Assembly: GCF_900113735.1 (NCBI RefSeq)
Contig: NZ_FOQM01000018.1
Location: 89,554-153,553, forward strand
Direction of reading: 5' to 3'
Length of the DNA: 64,000 bases
Source of the DNA: Bradyrhizobium sp. Gha
GTDB lineage: Bacteria > Pseudomonadota > Alphaproteobacteria > Rhizobiales > Xanthobacteraceae
The notes beneath the pieces were generated by a model. It was not told the DNA's origin and made no database searches. It was given only the letters and a program-made list of their open reading frames with translations. How positions within the stretch are numbered: the first letter of the stretch is position 1; each line of letters starts with the position of its first letter. A program made the translations under genes and the position numbers. Positions 6,896-15,697 of the stretch are shown piece by piece.

Positions 6896-9220
6896 ATGAA
6901 TATTCTTCCCGGCAATTTGCGTTTCGGAGCGGGCCAGCCCGTCAAGCGTTTGGAAGACCAGCGGCTGCTCACCGGGAAGGGTCAATTCATCGATGACAAG
7001 CCGGAGGACGGCGCGCTGTGGTTGCACGTGCTGCGCTCGCCGCATGCGCATGCGAAAATCGTCTCGATCGACACCAGCGCGGCGGCATCGATGCCGGGTG
7101 TCGCCGCGATCTACACCGGCGTCGATCTCGTCAAGGACGACGTCGGCGCCATCCCGACGCTAAGCATCTTCAAGCGCCCTGACGGCAAGCCGATGACGGT
7201 GCCGCCACGCCGCCTGCTCGCCCATGAGGTCGTCCGTTACACCGGCGAGGCCGTTGCGGCGGTCGTGGCCTCGTCACGTGCGGAGGCACAGAGCGCGGCC
7301 GAGGCGATCGCCGTCGAGTACGACGTGCAGCCCGCCGTGGTCGATCCCGTCGAGGCCGTGAAGCCGGGTGCGCCGGTAGTGTGGCCGGACGCTCCCGATA
7401 ACATTGTCGGCGCGATGAGCTATGGCGATGCCGCCAAGGTCGACGAAGCCTTCGCCAAGGCGGCGCATACGGTCGAGCTCGATCTCGTCAGCCAGCGTCT
7501 GGTGCCCTCGGCGATGGAGCCGCGCTCGACCATTGCCGAGATCGACAAGAAGACCGGCCGTCTTCTCCTGCACGTGCAGTCACAGACGCCGGCCTCGACC
7601 CGTGATCTCCTCGCGGAATCGATCCTCAAGCGTCCGAAGGACAGCGTGCGCGTGCTGGTCGGCGATATCGGCGGCGGCTTCGGCCAGAAGACCAGCCTTT
7701 ATCCGGAAGACGGCATCGTCGCCTATGCAGCGACCAAGCTGAACAAGAAGATCCGCTGGCGCGGCGACCGTAGCGACGAATTCGTCGGCGGCACCCACGG
7801 CCGCGACCTCACTTCGACCGCCTCCTTCGCCCTGGACGAGAAGGGCAAGGTGCTCGCCTATCGGGTCAGGTCGATCGGCTGCACCGGTGCCTACTCCTCC
7901 GGCACGGGCAACATCATTCCGCTGGTGCTCGGTCCGTTCGTGCAGACCGGCGTCTACGATCTGCCGCTGGTGCATTTCGAGATCAAGTCGGTGATGACCC
8001 ACACTGCGCCGGTCGGTGCTTATCGTGGCGCGGGGCGTCCTGAAGCAGTCTTCATCGTCGAGCGCCTGTTCGACGCTGCTGCGCGCAAGATCGGCATGGA
8101 TCCGCGCGCGATCCGGAAAGCCAACTACATCAAGCCGGCGCAGCTGCCCTACACCAATGCAGCAGGCCAAGTGTACGACTCCGGCGCCTTCGCGCACATG
8201 CTCGACCGTGCAGTCAAGCTCGCCGACTGGGACGGCTTTGCCGCGCGCAAGAAGGCGGCCAAGAAAAAGGGCCTGCTCTACGGCCGCGGCCTCACCTCCT
8301 ACATCGAATGGACCGGCGGCCGCGCGCATACCGAAAAGGTCACGCTGCAGGCAACCTCGCAGGGCCGCGTCGTGCTGCATTCCGGCACCCAGGCGATGGG
8401 GCAGGGGCTGCAGACCACCTACACGCAGATGATCTCCGACACGCTCGGCATTGCCATGGACAAGATCGACGTCGTCCAGGGCGATACCGATCTCGCCATG
8501 GGTTTTGGCAGCGTCGGCTCGCGCTCGCTGTTCGTCGGCGGTACCGCGGTCGCGGTCTCCTCCAACGATCTGATCCAGAAGGCGCGCGAAAGGGCGGCGA
8601 ATGTGCTCGAGACCTCGGTCGAGGACATCGAGTATCAGGGCGGCATGCTGACCGTGGTCGGCACCGACCGCCGCATCAGCCTGTTCGACATTGCCGAGAA
8701 GGAGGCCGGTGAAAGACTTAGCGTCGATTCCGAGGGCGAGGTCGACGGGCCGAGCTGGCCGAACGGCACGCATATCTGCGAGGTCGAGATCGACCCCGAG
8801 ACCGGCGTGTCCAAGGTCGTGCGTTACACCACCGTCGACGACGTCGGCGTCGCCGTGAACCCCATGCTGGTGACCGGCCAGATCCATGGGGGAGTCGCGC
8901 AAGGAATCGGCCAGGCGCTGTATGAGGGTGTGTCCTATGATGCCGACGGTCAGCTGCTGACCGCGAGCTATCAGGACTACTGTATCCCGCGCGCCGATGA
9001 CGTGCCGCCGATCGTGGTGACGCTGGATGATTCCGCGCCCTGCCGCACCAATCCGCTGGGCGCCAAGGGCTGCGGCGAGTCCGGCGCCATCGGGGGCCCG
9101 CCCTGCGTCGCCAACGGCGTGATGGACGCGCTCGCCGAGCTCGGCATCACCCAGCTGAATACGCCGCTGACGCCGCAGAAGATCTGGCAGGCGATCCGGG
9201 ATGCGAAGGCGACGGCTTAG
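6896..9220 (+). CDS. Xanthine dehydrogenase/aldehyde oxidase family molybdopterin-binding subunit
   Basis: This is the 774-residue large subunit of a molybdenum hydroxylase. Family landmarks are the N-terminal domain starting PVKRLEDQRLLTGKGQFIDD, the first molybdopterin stretch GGGFGQK, the AYRGAGRPE motif and the C-terminal catalytic Glu in GAKGCGESGAIGG. The AYRGAGR motif in place of AYRCSFR excludes a form I carbon-monoxide dehydrogenase. Start ATG 6896 has AGAGGA at 6881–6886; an in-frame TTG 24 bp upstream is weaker. No FAD (medium) or 2Fe-2S (small) subunit gene lies beside it, so electron-transfer partners must be encoded elsewhere. The substrate (aldehyde, N-heterocycle or other) is unknown. 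Confidence 0.9.
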   Translation: MNILPGNLRFGAGQPVKRLEDQRLLTGKGQFIDDKPEDGALWLHVLRSPHAHAKIVSIDTSAAASMPGVAAIYTGVDLVKDDVGAIPTLSIFKRPDGKPMTVPPRRLLAHEVVRYTGEAVAAVVASSRAEAQSAAEAIAVEYDVQPAVVDPVEAVKPGAPVVWPDAPDNIVGAMSYGDAAKVDEAFAKAAHTVELDLVSQRLVPSAMEPRSTIAEIDKKTGRLLLHVQSQTPASTRDLLAESILKRPKDSVRVLVGDIGGGFGQKTSLYPEDGIVAYAATKLNKKIRWRGDRSDEFVGGTHGRDLTSTASFALDEKGKVLAYRVRSIGCTGAYSSGTGNIIPLVLGPFVQTGVYDLPLVHFEIKSVMTHTAPVGAYRGAGRPEAVFIVERLFDAAARKIGMDPRAIRKANYIKPAQLPYTNAAGQVYDSGAFAHMLDRAVKLADWDGFAARKKAAKKKGLLYGRGLTSYIEWTGGRAHTEKVTLQATSQGRVVLHSGTQAMGQGLQTTYTQMISDTLGIAMDKIDVVQGDTDLAMGFGSVGSRSLFVGGTAVAVSSNDLIQKARERAANVLETSVEDIEYQGGMLTVVGTDRRISLFDIAEKEAGERLSVDSEGEVDGPSWPNGTHICEVEIDPETGVSKVVRYTTVDDVGVAVNPMLVTGQIHGGVAQGIGQALYEGVSYDADGQLLTASYQDYCIPRADDVPPIVVTLDDSAPCRTNPLGAKGCGESGAIGGPPCVANGVMDALAELGITQLNTPLTPQKIWQAIRDAKATA

Positions 9221-9244
9221 CCCTTTCAAGTGCGGAGGAGAGAG

Positions 9245-10441
9245 CTAGATCCCCAGCATTATCTTCGCGATGATATCGCGCTGGATCTCCGACGTGCCGC
9301 CGAAGATCGTGTAGGCGCGGCCGTTGAGATATTCCGGCACCACCGTCAGCATGTCCTCCGGCAGCGCCGGCTCGTGGTTGAGCTCGTAGAGCGGACGCAT
9401 CGGCTCGACCACGAGCGCGTCGTGGCCGATCACGTCGACGCCCAGCTTTGTCACGGCCTGCCGGATCTCGCTGTTGCGCAGCTTCAGGATCGACGATACC
9501 GCACCGGGATTTTGGCCCGTTTGCAGCGCCGAGAGCACGCGCAGCTCGGTCATTTCAAGCGCATCGATGTCGACCTCGATCTCGGAAATGCGGGACGCGA
9601 TGTCAGGGCTCTCGATCGCGCGGCCCGTGAGATCGGACTCCGCAAGCTCGGTGATCGCGCGCAGTCCCTCGCGCAGCTTGGCTGATGCAATGCCGGAGCC
9701 GCGCTCGAATTCGAGCAGATATTTGCCGTAGGTCCAGCCCTTGCCTTCGTCGCCGACGCGGTTGGAGACGGGTACGCGCACGTCGTCGAAGAACACCTGG
9801 TTGACCTCGTGGTCGCCGCCAATGGTGAGGATCGGTCGCGTCGTGATGCCCGGTGCCTTCATGTCGATCAGGATGAAGCTGATGCCGTCCTGCTGGCGCG
9901 GTCCGTCGCTGGTGCGCACCAGCGCGAACATGCGGTTGGCGTGGTGCGCATGCGTGGTCCAGATCTTGGTGCCGTTGATGATGTAATCGTCGCCGTCGCG
10001 TACCGCGCGCGTCTTCAGCGAGGAGAGATCGGAGCCCGAGCCCGGCTCGGAATAGCCCTGGCACCAATAGTCCTCGCCGGAGAGAATCCGCGGCAGGTAA
10101 TAATTCTTCTGCTCGGGCGAGCCGAAACCGATGATGACGGGCCCGACCATCTTCACGCCCATCACATTGACATTGGGCACGCCGGCGCGGGCGCACTCGC
10201 TCTCGAAGATCCAGCGTTGCGCCGGCGTCCAGTCCGGGCCGCCGTGCTCGACCGGCCAACCCGGTGCGCCCCAGCCCTGTTTGTGCAACGCGCGCTGCCA
10301 GGCCATGCCGATCGGGGGATCGGAGAACACCGAGGGCGTCAGCGCGGTCGCGCGCCTCATCTCCTCGGTGAGATTTTTGGCGATGAAACTTCGCACCTCG
10401 CTCTGGAAGGCGCGCTCCTCGGCATTGAACGACAGCTCCAT
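9245..10441 (-). CDS. Acyl-CoA dehydrogenase, PimC-like large subunit type
   Basis: This flavoprotein of 398 residues should catalyse alpha,beta-oxidation of an acyl-CoA. It has the FAD/substrate loop QGYSEPGSGSDL, the INGTKIWTTHAH strand and the C-terminal GGTSEIQRDIIAK motif. Its layout resembles the large subunit of two-gene enzymes such as pimeloyl-CoA dehydrogenase PimC. It is the third gene of an ech–acd–acd operon, 14 bp after its neighbour. The small-subunit-like partner upstream suggests a heteromeric enzyme. The substrate is unresolved. Confidence 0.92.
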   Translation of the reverse strand: MELSFNAEERAFQSEVRSFIAKNLTEEMRRATALTPSVFSDPPIGMAWQRALHKQGWGAPGWPVEHGGPDWTPAQRWIFESECARAGVPNVNVMGVKMVGPVIIGFGSPEQKNYYLPRILSGEDYWCQGYSEPGSGSDLSSLKTRAVRDGDDYIINGTKIWTTHAHHANRMFALVRTSDGPRQQDGISFILIDMKAPGITTRPILTIGGDHEVNQVFFDDVRVPVSNRVGDEGKGWTYGKYLLEFERGSGIASAKLREGLRAITELAESDLTGRAIESPDIASRISEIEVDIDALEMTELRVLSALQTGQNPGAVSSILKLRNSEIRQAVTKLGVDVIGHDALVVEPMRPLYELNHEPALPEDMLTVVPEYLNGRAYTIFGGTSEIQRDIIAKIMLGI

Positions 10442-10455
10442 GATGCGCTCCTGTT

Positions 10456-11604
10456 TCAGGCAGTCGAAGCCGCGCGGCCGAGCTGGGCATGGCGGGCATA
10501 ATGATGCGCGGCCCCGCCGAACAGCGTGTCAAAGGCGACGAGCCGCTTGAAATAGGCACCGACCTCGAGTTCCTCGGTGACACCCATGCCGCCGTGAAGC
10601 TGGATCGACTGCTCGCCGACGAAGCGCGCGCATTTGCCGATCTTCGCCTTCGCGGCTGAAGCAGCGCGGGCGCGCTCGACCGGTGCGCTATCTGCCTTCA
10701 ACGCGGCGCGCAGCGCCATCGAGCGGGCTTCGTCCACCTGGATGGCCATGTCGGCGAGGCGATGGCGGATCACCTGGTTGGCCGAGAGCGGCCGGCCGAA
10801 CTGTTTTCTGATCTTGGTGTAGTCAAGCGTGGTGTCGAGCAGCGTCTGCATGATGCCGACAGCCTCGGCACCAAGCGCAGCCATCACGCGATCGACGGCC
10901 CATTCGATCGCCGGCAGCGCGTTCGCGCCATCGCCGAGCAGGGCGTCCTCGGGCAACTGCACGTCGGAGAGTTCGATGTTGCAGGCCCGTCCCCCGCCGA
11001 GACGTTGGTAATCGGAAATCGCGAGCCCCGCTGCCGTCGCCGGCACCAGAAACAGGCCGACCCGTCCTGATGGTCCCCGATGATCATGCAGATGCGCTGA
11101 CACGATGATCTCGTCGGCCGCATGGCCGTCGAGCACGGCGATCTTGCTGCCGGTGAGGTGCCAGCCTTGTGCTGTCTTGGTCGCCGATGTCGCGACCTTG
11201 GCGAGATCGAACCGCGCGGCACGCTCGGAATGCGCGAAGGCGAGCTTCAATGTTCCGTCCGCGATCTTGGGCAGGTTCGCCTGCTTCTGCGCCGGGCCGC
11301 CGCATCGCTCGATCAACGCGGCGCCGAGCACGACCGTTGCGATGTACGGCTCGGACACCAGCCCGCGGCCAAACGCTTCCATCAAGATGCCGATCTCGAC
11401 CGGACCGGCGCCGAGGCCGCCGAACTCTTCCGGGATCGGCAGCGCCAGCCAGCCGAGCTCGGCGAACTGCTTCCAGACTTCAGGGCTGAAGCCGAGTGGG
11501 TCGTTCGCGGTCTTGCGGCGGTGGTCGGCGTCGTAGCTCTCGGCCACGAAGCGTTCCGCGCTCTCGCGCAGCAGTCGTTGCTCGTCGCTGAGATTGAGAT
11601 CCAT
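10456..11604 (-). CDS. Acyl-CoA dehydrogenase, PimD-like small subunit type
   Basis: This is an acyl-CoA dehydrogenase paralogue of 382 residues, with N-terminal helices (LSDEQRLLRESAERF), a short middle domain and the C-terminal QLHGGMGVTEELEVG motif. The canonical FAD/substrate loop is weak: AFAHSERAARFD replaces the usual ALTEPxAGSD. That is typical of the auxiliary chain of heteromeric acyl-CoA dehydrogenases. It starts 4 bp after the enoyl-CoA hydratase stop and ends 14 bp before the large-subunit-like gene, so all three are probably co-transcribed and the two dehydrogenases may form one complex. Confidence 0.9.
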   Translation of the reverse strand: MDLNLSDEQRLLRESAERFVAESYDADHRRKTANDPLGFSPEVWKQFAELGWLALPIPEEFGGLGAGPVEIGILMEAFGRGLVSEPYIATVVLGAALIERCGGPAQKQANLPKIADGTLKLAFAHSERAARFDLAKVATSATKTAQGWHLTGSKIAVLDGHAADEIIVSAHLHDHRGPSGRVGLFLVPATAAGLAISDYQRLGGGRACNIELSDVQLPEDALLGDGANALPAIEWAVDRVMAALGAEAVGIMQTLLDTTLDYTKIRKQFGRPLSANQVIRHRLADMAIQVDEARSMALRAALKADSAPVERARAASAAKAKIGKCARFVGEQSIQLHGGMGVTEELEVGAYFKRLVAFDTLFGGAAHHYARHAQLGRAASTA

Positions 11605-11608
11605 GTCT

Positions 11609-12460
11609 TTACTCCGCGGCCGCCGGTTTGCGCACGGAGGGATGCAGTCCGGACGGATCGACCACCATGCCGAACTCCTGCAGGTTGTGGGCGTGACAGA
11701 GTTGATGCAGAGCGAAGGCCTGGTCGATCGCGGCGGGTTGCCCCATGACGTCGACCGAGCGATTCACCGCCTCCTTGGTCAGCTTCAGCGCAAAGGACGG
11801 CTTTGCCGCGATCCGGCGCGCGAGCTCCAGCACGCGGGACGACAGCTCCGCGCGCGGCACGACCTGGTTGACCATGCCGAGCTGGTGCGCCTCCTGCGCA
11901 CTCCACGAGTCGGCGGTGAACAGAAATTCCTTGGCCTTGCGGGGCCCGAGCTCCCAGGGATGCACGAACCATTCGACGCCGCAGACGCCCATGGTGACAA
12001 CAGGGTCGCAGAACTGCGCATCGTCGCTGGCGAAGATGAGGTCGCAGGCCCAGGCCAGCATCAAGCCGCCGGCGATGCACTTGCCGTGCACTTCGGCGAT
12101 GGTGGGCTTGGCCAGGTTGCGCCAGCGCCGCGTGATCTGGAGATATATCTCCTGTTCGCGCGCGAAGCGGCCGTGGGCGTTGGCTTCCGCAAAGCCGCCC
12201 CAATTTCCCACCGGCGGAAAATCTGTGCCTGCGGTATTCCTGGGCCCAGGGCGCAGATCGTGGCCGGAGGAGAAATGCGGCCCGTTCCCAGCCAGGATGA
12301 TCACCTTGACCGCATCGTCCTGCACCGCCGCGTCGAAGGCGGCGTTGAGGTCGTAGGTCATCTGCAGGTTCTGCGCGTTGCGCGCGTCGGGCCGGTTCAT
12401 CACGATCCGGGCGATCGCCGGCTCCGGCCGCTCCACCAGGATGGTCTCGAACGAGGACAT
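11609..12460 (-). CDS. Enoyl-CoA hydratase/isomerase family protein
   Basis: This crotonase-fold enzyme of 283 residues is the first gene of the acd operon. The oxyanion-hole segments are HFSSGHDL and IAGGLMLAWACDLI. It lacks the usual second catalytic Glu arrangement of mitochondrial-type hydratases, so hydratase, isomerase or related CoA chemistry all remain possible. ATG 12460 is preceded by GGGAG; a longer in-frame reading upstream has no family similarity. It probably hydrates the product of the downstream dehydrogenases in a dedicated beta-oxidation-like route. Confidence 0.9.
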   Translation of the reverse strand: MSSFETILVERPEPAIARIVMNRPDARNAQNLQMTYDLNAAFDAAVQDDAVKVIILAGNGPHFSSGHDLRPGPRNTAGTDFPPVGNWGGFAEANAHGRFAREQEIYLQITRRWRNLAKPTIAEVHGKCIAGGLMLAWACDLIFASDDAQFCDPVVTMGVCGVEWFVHPWELGPRKAKEFLFTADSWSAQEAHQLGMVNQVVPRAELSSRVLELARRIAAKPSFALKLTKEAVNRSVDVMGQPAAIDQAFALHQLCHAHNLQEFGMVVDPSGLHPSVRKPAAAE

Positions 12461-12629
12461 GGCGCGCTCCCTGCATTTTCGCCTTGTTGGCTGCGAGTTG
12501 ACTATGTCGCGTGATGGCAGGCAAGGGGCTTGCGTCAGCCGGCTGCTTTTCGCGCCGTCCGCGCCGGATATCTGGCGCTTTATGCGCTCGATCTGGTAGC
12601 TTGCGGCCGATTCCACCGGGAGAAATTTG

Positions 12630-13238
12630 ATGCGCAAGATCCTGACCGTGCTGGCGGCGCTGGCCTCGCTCAGCCTCACCAATTGCGGCTACAACGCGAT
12701 CCAGAGCCAGGACGAGCAGATCAAGGCCAACTGGTCCGAGGTGGTGAACCAGTATCAACGCCGTGCCGATCTCATGCCGAATCTGGTCAACTCGGTGAAG
12801 GGATTTGCGCAGCAGGAAAAGGACGTGCTGCTCGGCGTCACCAATGCCCGCGCCAAGGTCGGCAGCATCCAGGCAACGCCCGAGGTACTCAACGACCCCG
12901 CTGCCTTCCAGAAATTCCAGGCCGCCCAGGGCGAGCTCTCGAGCGCGTTGTCGCGGCTCCTCGTGGTCACGGAGAACTATCCGCAGCTCAAGTCGGACGC
13001 GCTGTTCAGGGACTTGATGTCGCAGCTCGAGGGCACCGAAAACCGCATCACGGTCGCGCGCAACCGCTACATCAAGTCGGTGCAGGACTATAACGTCACC
13101 ATCCGCTCGTTCCCGACGAACCTCACGGCGATGATGTTCAGCTATAAGGAGAAGCCGAACTTCTCGGTCGAGAACGAGAAGGAAATCTCGACCGCGCCGA
13201 AGGTCGATTTCAACCCCACGCCCGCGCCGTCGAAGTAA
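12630..13238 (+). CDS. lemA: LemA family protein
   Basis: This is a 202-residue LemA protein: an N-terminal hydrophobic anchor, then an antiparallel helical bundle facing outwards. The family core QYQRRADLMPNLVNSVKGFA and the later ARNRYIKSVQDYN are clear. Residues 1–19 end in LTNC, an imperfect lipobox (Asn at −1), so it may be a lipoprotein or simply keep an uncleaved anchor. ATG 12630 is preferred over the TTG one codon upstream. LemA genes often sit beside TPM-domain genes, as here, but the biochemical role of LemA is not established. Confidence 0.93.
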   Translation: MRKILTVLAALASLSLTNCGYNAIQSQDEQIKANWSEVVNQYQRRADLMPNLVNSVKGFAQQEKDVLLGVTNARAKVGSIQATPEVLNDPAAFQKFQAAQGELSSALSRLLVVTENYPQLKSDALFRDLMSQLEGTENRITVARNRYIKSVQDYNVTIRSFPTNLTAMMFSYKEKPNFSVENEKEISTAPKVDFNPTPAPSK

Positions 13239-13272
13239 GCGTTCGTCCCAGATGCGCGCCCCACCCACCGCT

Positions 13273-13376
13273 GTCATTCCCCGCGAAAGCGGGGAATCCG
13301 GTACGCCGCGGCCTTTCAGGACCGCGCTGGCGTCTCTGGAATACTGGATCGGCCGTTCGAGCCGGGCGATGACACT
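13273..13376. repeat. Intergenic palindromic repeat, family C
   Basis: It starts with tcattccccgcgaaagcggg (a local hairpin) and ends with gccgggcgatgaca, with ctggatcgg near the middle of the right arm. The right end contains the ATG used as start of the next gene at 13369, so the repeat and the coding region overlap by 8 bp. Confidence 0.7.
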
Positions 13377-14256
13377 GAGCGTGTGGCGCGCAACGATCGT
13401 GGCAACGCTTTTCCTTGCCTTTGTCCTCCCCGCCGCGGCCGACGTTGCCATTCCGCAACTGACCGGCCGTGTCGTCGACCGGACCGGCACGTTGTCGAGC
13501 GGCGACATCGCCGCATTGTCGCAGAAGCTCGGCGATTTCGAGGCGCGCAAGGGCAGCCAGATCGCCGTGCTGATCGTGCCGACGACGGAACCGGAGACGA
13601 TCGAGCAGTTCTCGATCCGTGTCGCTGAAGCCTGGAAGATCGGCCGCAAGAAGGTCGACGACGGCGCGATTCTCGTCGTCGCCAAGAACGACCGGCACTT
13701 ACGCATCGAGGTCGGCTACGGCCTCGAAGGTGCGCTCACGGACGTGACCTCGCGGCGGATCATCGATGAGGTCATCACCCCAAAATTCAGGGACGGTGAT
13801 TTCGCCGGCGGCATCTCGGCCGGCGCGGAGCGGATGATGCGCGTCGTCGACGGCGAGCCATTGCCGGCTCCCTCGCGCAGCGTGAATTTCGCCAATCTGG
13901 ATGATATCGGGCCGGCTGTTCCGTTTGTCCTGTTTGCTTCGCTCGTCGTCGGCGGATTCTTGCGCGCACTGCTGGGGCGGTTGCTGGGCTCGGTCGCGAC
14001 GGGCAGCATGATTGGCCTTCTGGCGCTGCTGATCCTCGGATCCGGCGTGTTGGCCCTGCTCGCCGGAATCATCGCCTTTGTGCTGTCCTTCATCGCCGAT
14101 CTGTTTCCGGCGTCGACGGGGTCGTCGCGCGGTGGTTCCTGGTCGGGCGGCTCCTCGTCGGGCGGCTGGAGCAGCGGATCGTCGTCCAGTGACAGCGGCA
14201 GCTTCAGTGGGGGCGGCGGCAGCTTTGGTGGCGGCGGCGCCTCGGGGAGCTGGTAG
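13369..14256 (+). CDS. TPM-domain (YgcG-like) membrane protein
   Basis: This 295-residue protein has a signal peptide (cleavage near LPAAA-DV), then a TPM domain at about 25–150 (LTGRVVDRTGTL, GSQIAVLIVPTT, VGYGLEGALTD). Two membrane helices follow at about 180–240, then a Ser/Gly-rich tail ending GGGSFGGGGASGSW. That is the standard architecture of the LemA-associated TPM family, thought to face the periplasm. ATG 13369 lies in the end of an intergenic repeat; GTG 13381 would give a signal peptide four residues shorter and may be the original start. It is followed after 2 bp by a second TPM gene. Confidence 0.9.
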   Translation: MTLSVWRATIVATLFLAFVLPAAADVAIPQLTGRVVDRTGTLSSGDIAALSQKLGDFEARKGSQIAVLIVPTTEPETIEQFSIRVAEAWKIGRKKVDDGAILVVAKNDRHLRIEVGYGLEGALTDVTSRRIIDEVITPKFRDGDFAGGISAGAERMMRVVDGEPLPAPSRSVNFANLDDIGPAVPFVLFASLVVGGFLRALLGRLLGSVATGSMIGLLALLILGSGVLALLAGIIAFVLSFIADLFPASTGSSRGGSWSGGSSSGGWSSGSSSSDSGSFSGGGGSFGGGGASGSW

Positions 14257-14258
14257 TC

Positions 14259-14756
14259 ATGAGCATCGGACGTATCATCAGGCATCTCCTCCAGCACCAT
14301 TGGCGTGTGCGGCAAGTGTTCCCGAAAAGTGTGCTCGATCGCATCGAGCAGGCGATCAAGCAAAGCGAAAGGACGCATTCCGGCCAGGTGCGCTTCGTCG
14401 TCGAAGGTGCGCTCGACGGCCGCCCGCTGTTCCGCAATCAGCACGCTCGCGAGCGCGCGCTCGATTTGTTCTCGCATCTGCGGATCTGGGACACCGCGCA
14501 CAACAACGGCGTGCTGATCTATCTGCTGCTCGCCGACCGCGATGTCGAGATCATCGCCGACCGCGGCATCGATGCGAAGGTTGGTGCCGCGGGCTGGGAG
14601 GCGATCTGCCGCGCGATGGAGGCCGCGTTCGGCTCCGGCGAGTTCGAGCGTGGCGCGATCGATGGCATTGCGGCGGTGTCGCGAGAGCTCGCAAAGCACT
14701 ATCCGCCGGGCGGGGCGCATCCGAACGAGCTGCCGGACACACCGGTGGTGATGTGA
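14259..14756 (+). CDS. TPM-domain protein, soluble type
   Basis: This 165-residue protein has a TPM domain (VRFVVEGALDGRPL, NNGVLIYLLLADRDVEIIAD, GWEAICRAME) but no signal peptide or clear membrane helix. It starts 2 bp after the membrane-anchored TPM gene, so the two are co-translated and probably work together. Paired long and short TPM genes next to lemA are seen in many proteobacteria. Molecular function is unknown; phosphatase or assembly-factor roles have been proposed for distant TPM members. Confidence 0.88.
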   Translation: MSIGRIIRHLLQHHWRVRQVFPKSVLDRIEQAIKQSERTHSGQVRFVVEGALDGRPLFRNQHARERALDLFSHLRIWDTAHNNGVLIYLLLADRDVEIIADRGIDAKVGAAGWEAICRAMEAAFGSGEFERGAIDGIAAVSRELAKHYPPGGAHPNELPDTPVVM

Positions 14757-14774
14757 GAGTGCGGCTCTGTCCGT

Positions 14775-14860
14775 CGTCATTGCGAGGAGCGAAGCGACGA
14801 AGCAATCCAGAATCTCTTGGCAGCGGCAGTCTGGATTGCTTCGCTGCGCTCGCAATGACG
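14775..14860. repeat. Intergenic palindromic repeat, family A copy 2
   Basis: This copy runs from cgtcattgcgaggagcgaag to its complement tcgctgcgctcgcaatgacg, with the inner arms agcaatccag and ctggattgct. It separates the convergent TPM and metallo-hydrolase genes. Confidence 0.85.
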
Positions 14861-14884
14861 GGGTTGGCAGAGGCGCCCGCGCCT

Positions 14885-15697
14885 TCAGTCGTCCAGCTTG
14901 TTCAAATCCCGCACCGACTGCATGATCGGCTCGAAGTTCGATCGTGCATCCAGCGCTTCGAACAATTCCGCGGTGTCTTCCAAGAGGCCGTGTGATCGCG
15001 CAATCGCGATGCGCACGTCTTCCTGCGGTGTGTCGGACAGCCTTCCGTGCCCGGACAGCAGGATCTTGGTGTTCAGCCCCTTGATGCGCTCCAGCGACTG
15101 GATGTAGTCGGAGATGCTGCCGGAGCCGAACACGCCGCCCATCACGCCGCCGGGCATCAAGGTATCAGCGGCAAACAACAAGCCCTTATCCTGCTCGAAC
15201 AGCGTGATGCAGGCCGAGGTATGGCCCGGCGTGTACATCACGTTGAGGCGGAAATTGCCGAGGTCGATCAGGTTGCCCTCCTCGAGCCAGATGTCGATGT
15301 TGATAGGCACGTTCGGTTCGTTGAACATCTTGCGCAGCATCGAGAAATCGTCGCGCAGCATGATCTTGTTGGCGGCAAGGCGATGGGCGGCCACATAGGT
15401 GCGGCGCTCGTTGAAGTGCCAGGCCGCGCCGATATGGTCGAGATGCTCATGGCTCAGCACCACCATGTCGATCTTCTCGGGCGGGCATCCGGCGAAGGTC
15501 AGGCACTCGGCCATCGCCGGATAGTTGGAGGACAAGCCGACATCGATCAGGATGGTTCGCGCCGAGCCGCGTACCAGATATGCGTTGGCGGCGCGGTTGA
15601 AGAAGCGGATCTGGTAGACGTCATCGGCCGCCTGGATCAGCGAGCAGACGTCGTTCTTCATCAGGATCGGGAATGCGGTCGGCTTGCGCTCACTCAT
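14885..15697 (-). CDS. Metallo-beta-lactamase-fold hydrolase
   Basis: This is a 270-residue MBL-fold enzyme with the metal motif SHEHLDHIG (His83, His85, Asp87, His88), a later His in YTPGHTSA, a bridging Asp in FAADTLMPG and a final His in SGHGRL, so both metal sites look complete. Its ATG overlaps the stop of the cyclic-nucleotide-domain gene (ATGA). No signal peptide is evident. The natural substrate of this subgroup (glyoxalase II-like or lactonase-like) cannot be assigned. The coupling to a nucleotide-sensing module hints that activity may be needed in a cAMP-dependent state. Confidence 0.88.
   Translation of the reverse strand: MSERKPTAFPILMKNDVCSLIQAADDVYQIRFFNRAANAYLVRGSARTILIDVGLSSNYPAMAECLTFAGCPPEKIDMVVLSHEHLDHIGAAWHFNERRTYVAAHRLAANKIMLRDDFSMLRKMFNEPNVPINIDIWLEEGNLIDLGNFRLNVMYTPGHTSACITLFEQDKGLLFAADTLMPGGVMGGVFGSGSISDYIQSLERIKGLNTKILLSGHGRLSDTPQEDVRIAIARSHGLLEDTAELFEALDARSNFEPIMQSVRDLNKLDD

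Noticed and set aside
6896..9220. Aerobic carbon-monoxide dehydrogenase CoxL
   Set aside because: The form I active-site loop AYRCSFR is absent (AYRGAGR here), and the CoxM and CoxS genes are missing.
7580..9229. A 549-residue minus-strand frame opposite the molybdopterin enzyme
   Set aside because: Antisense shadow of a well-supported gene.
11382..13706. A 774-residue minus-strand frame spanning lemA to the acd genes
   Set aside because: It runs through several real genes on both strands in wrong frames and is rich in Arg and Ala, as expected of high-GC shadows.
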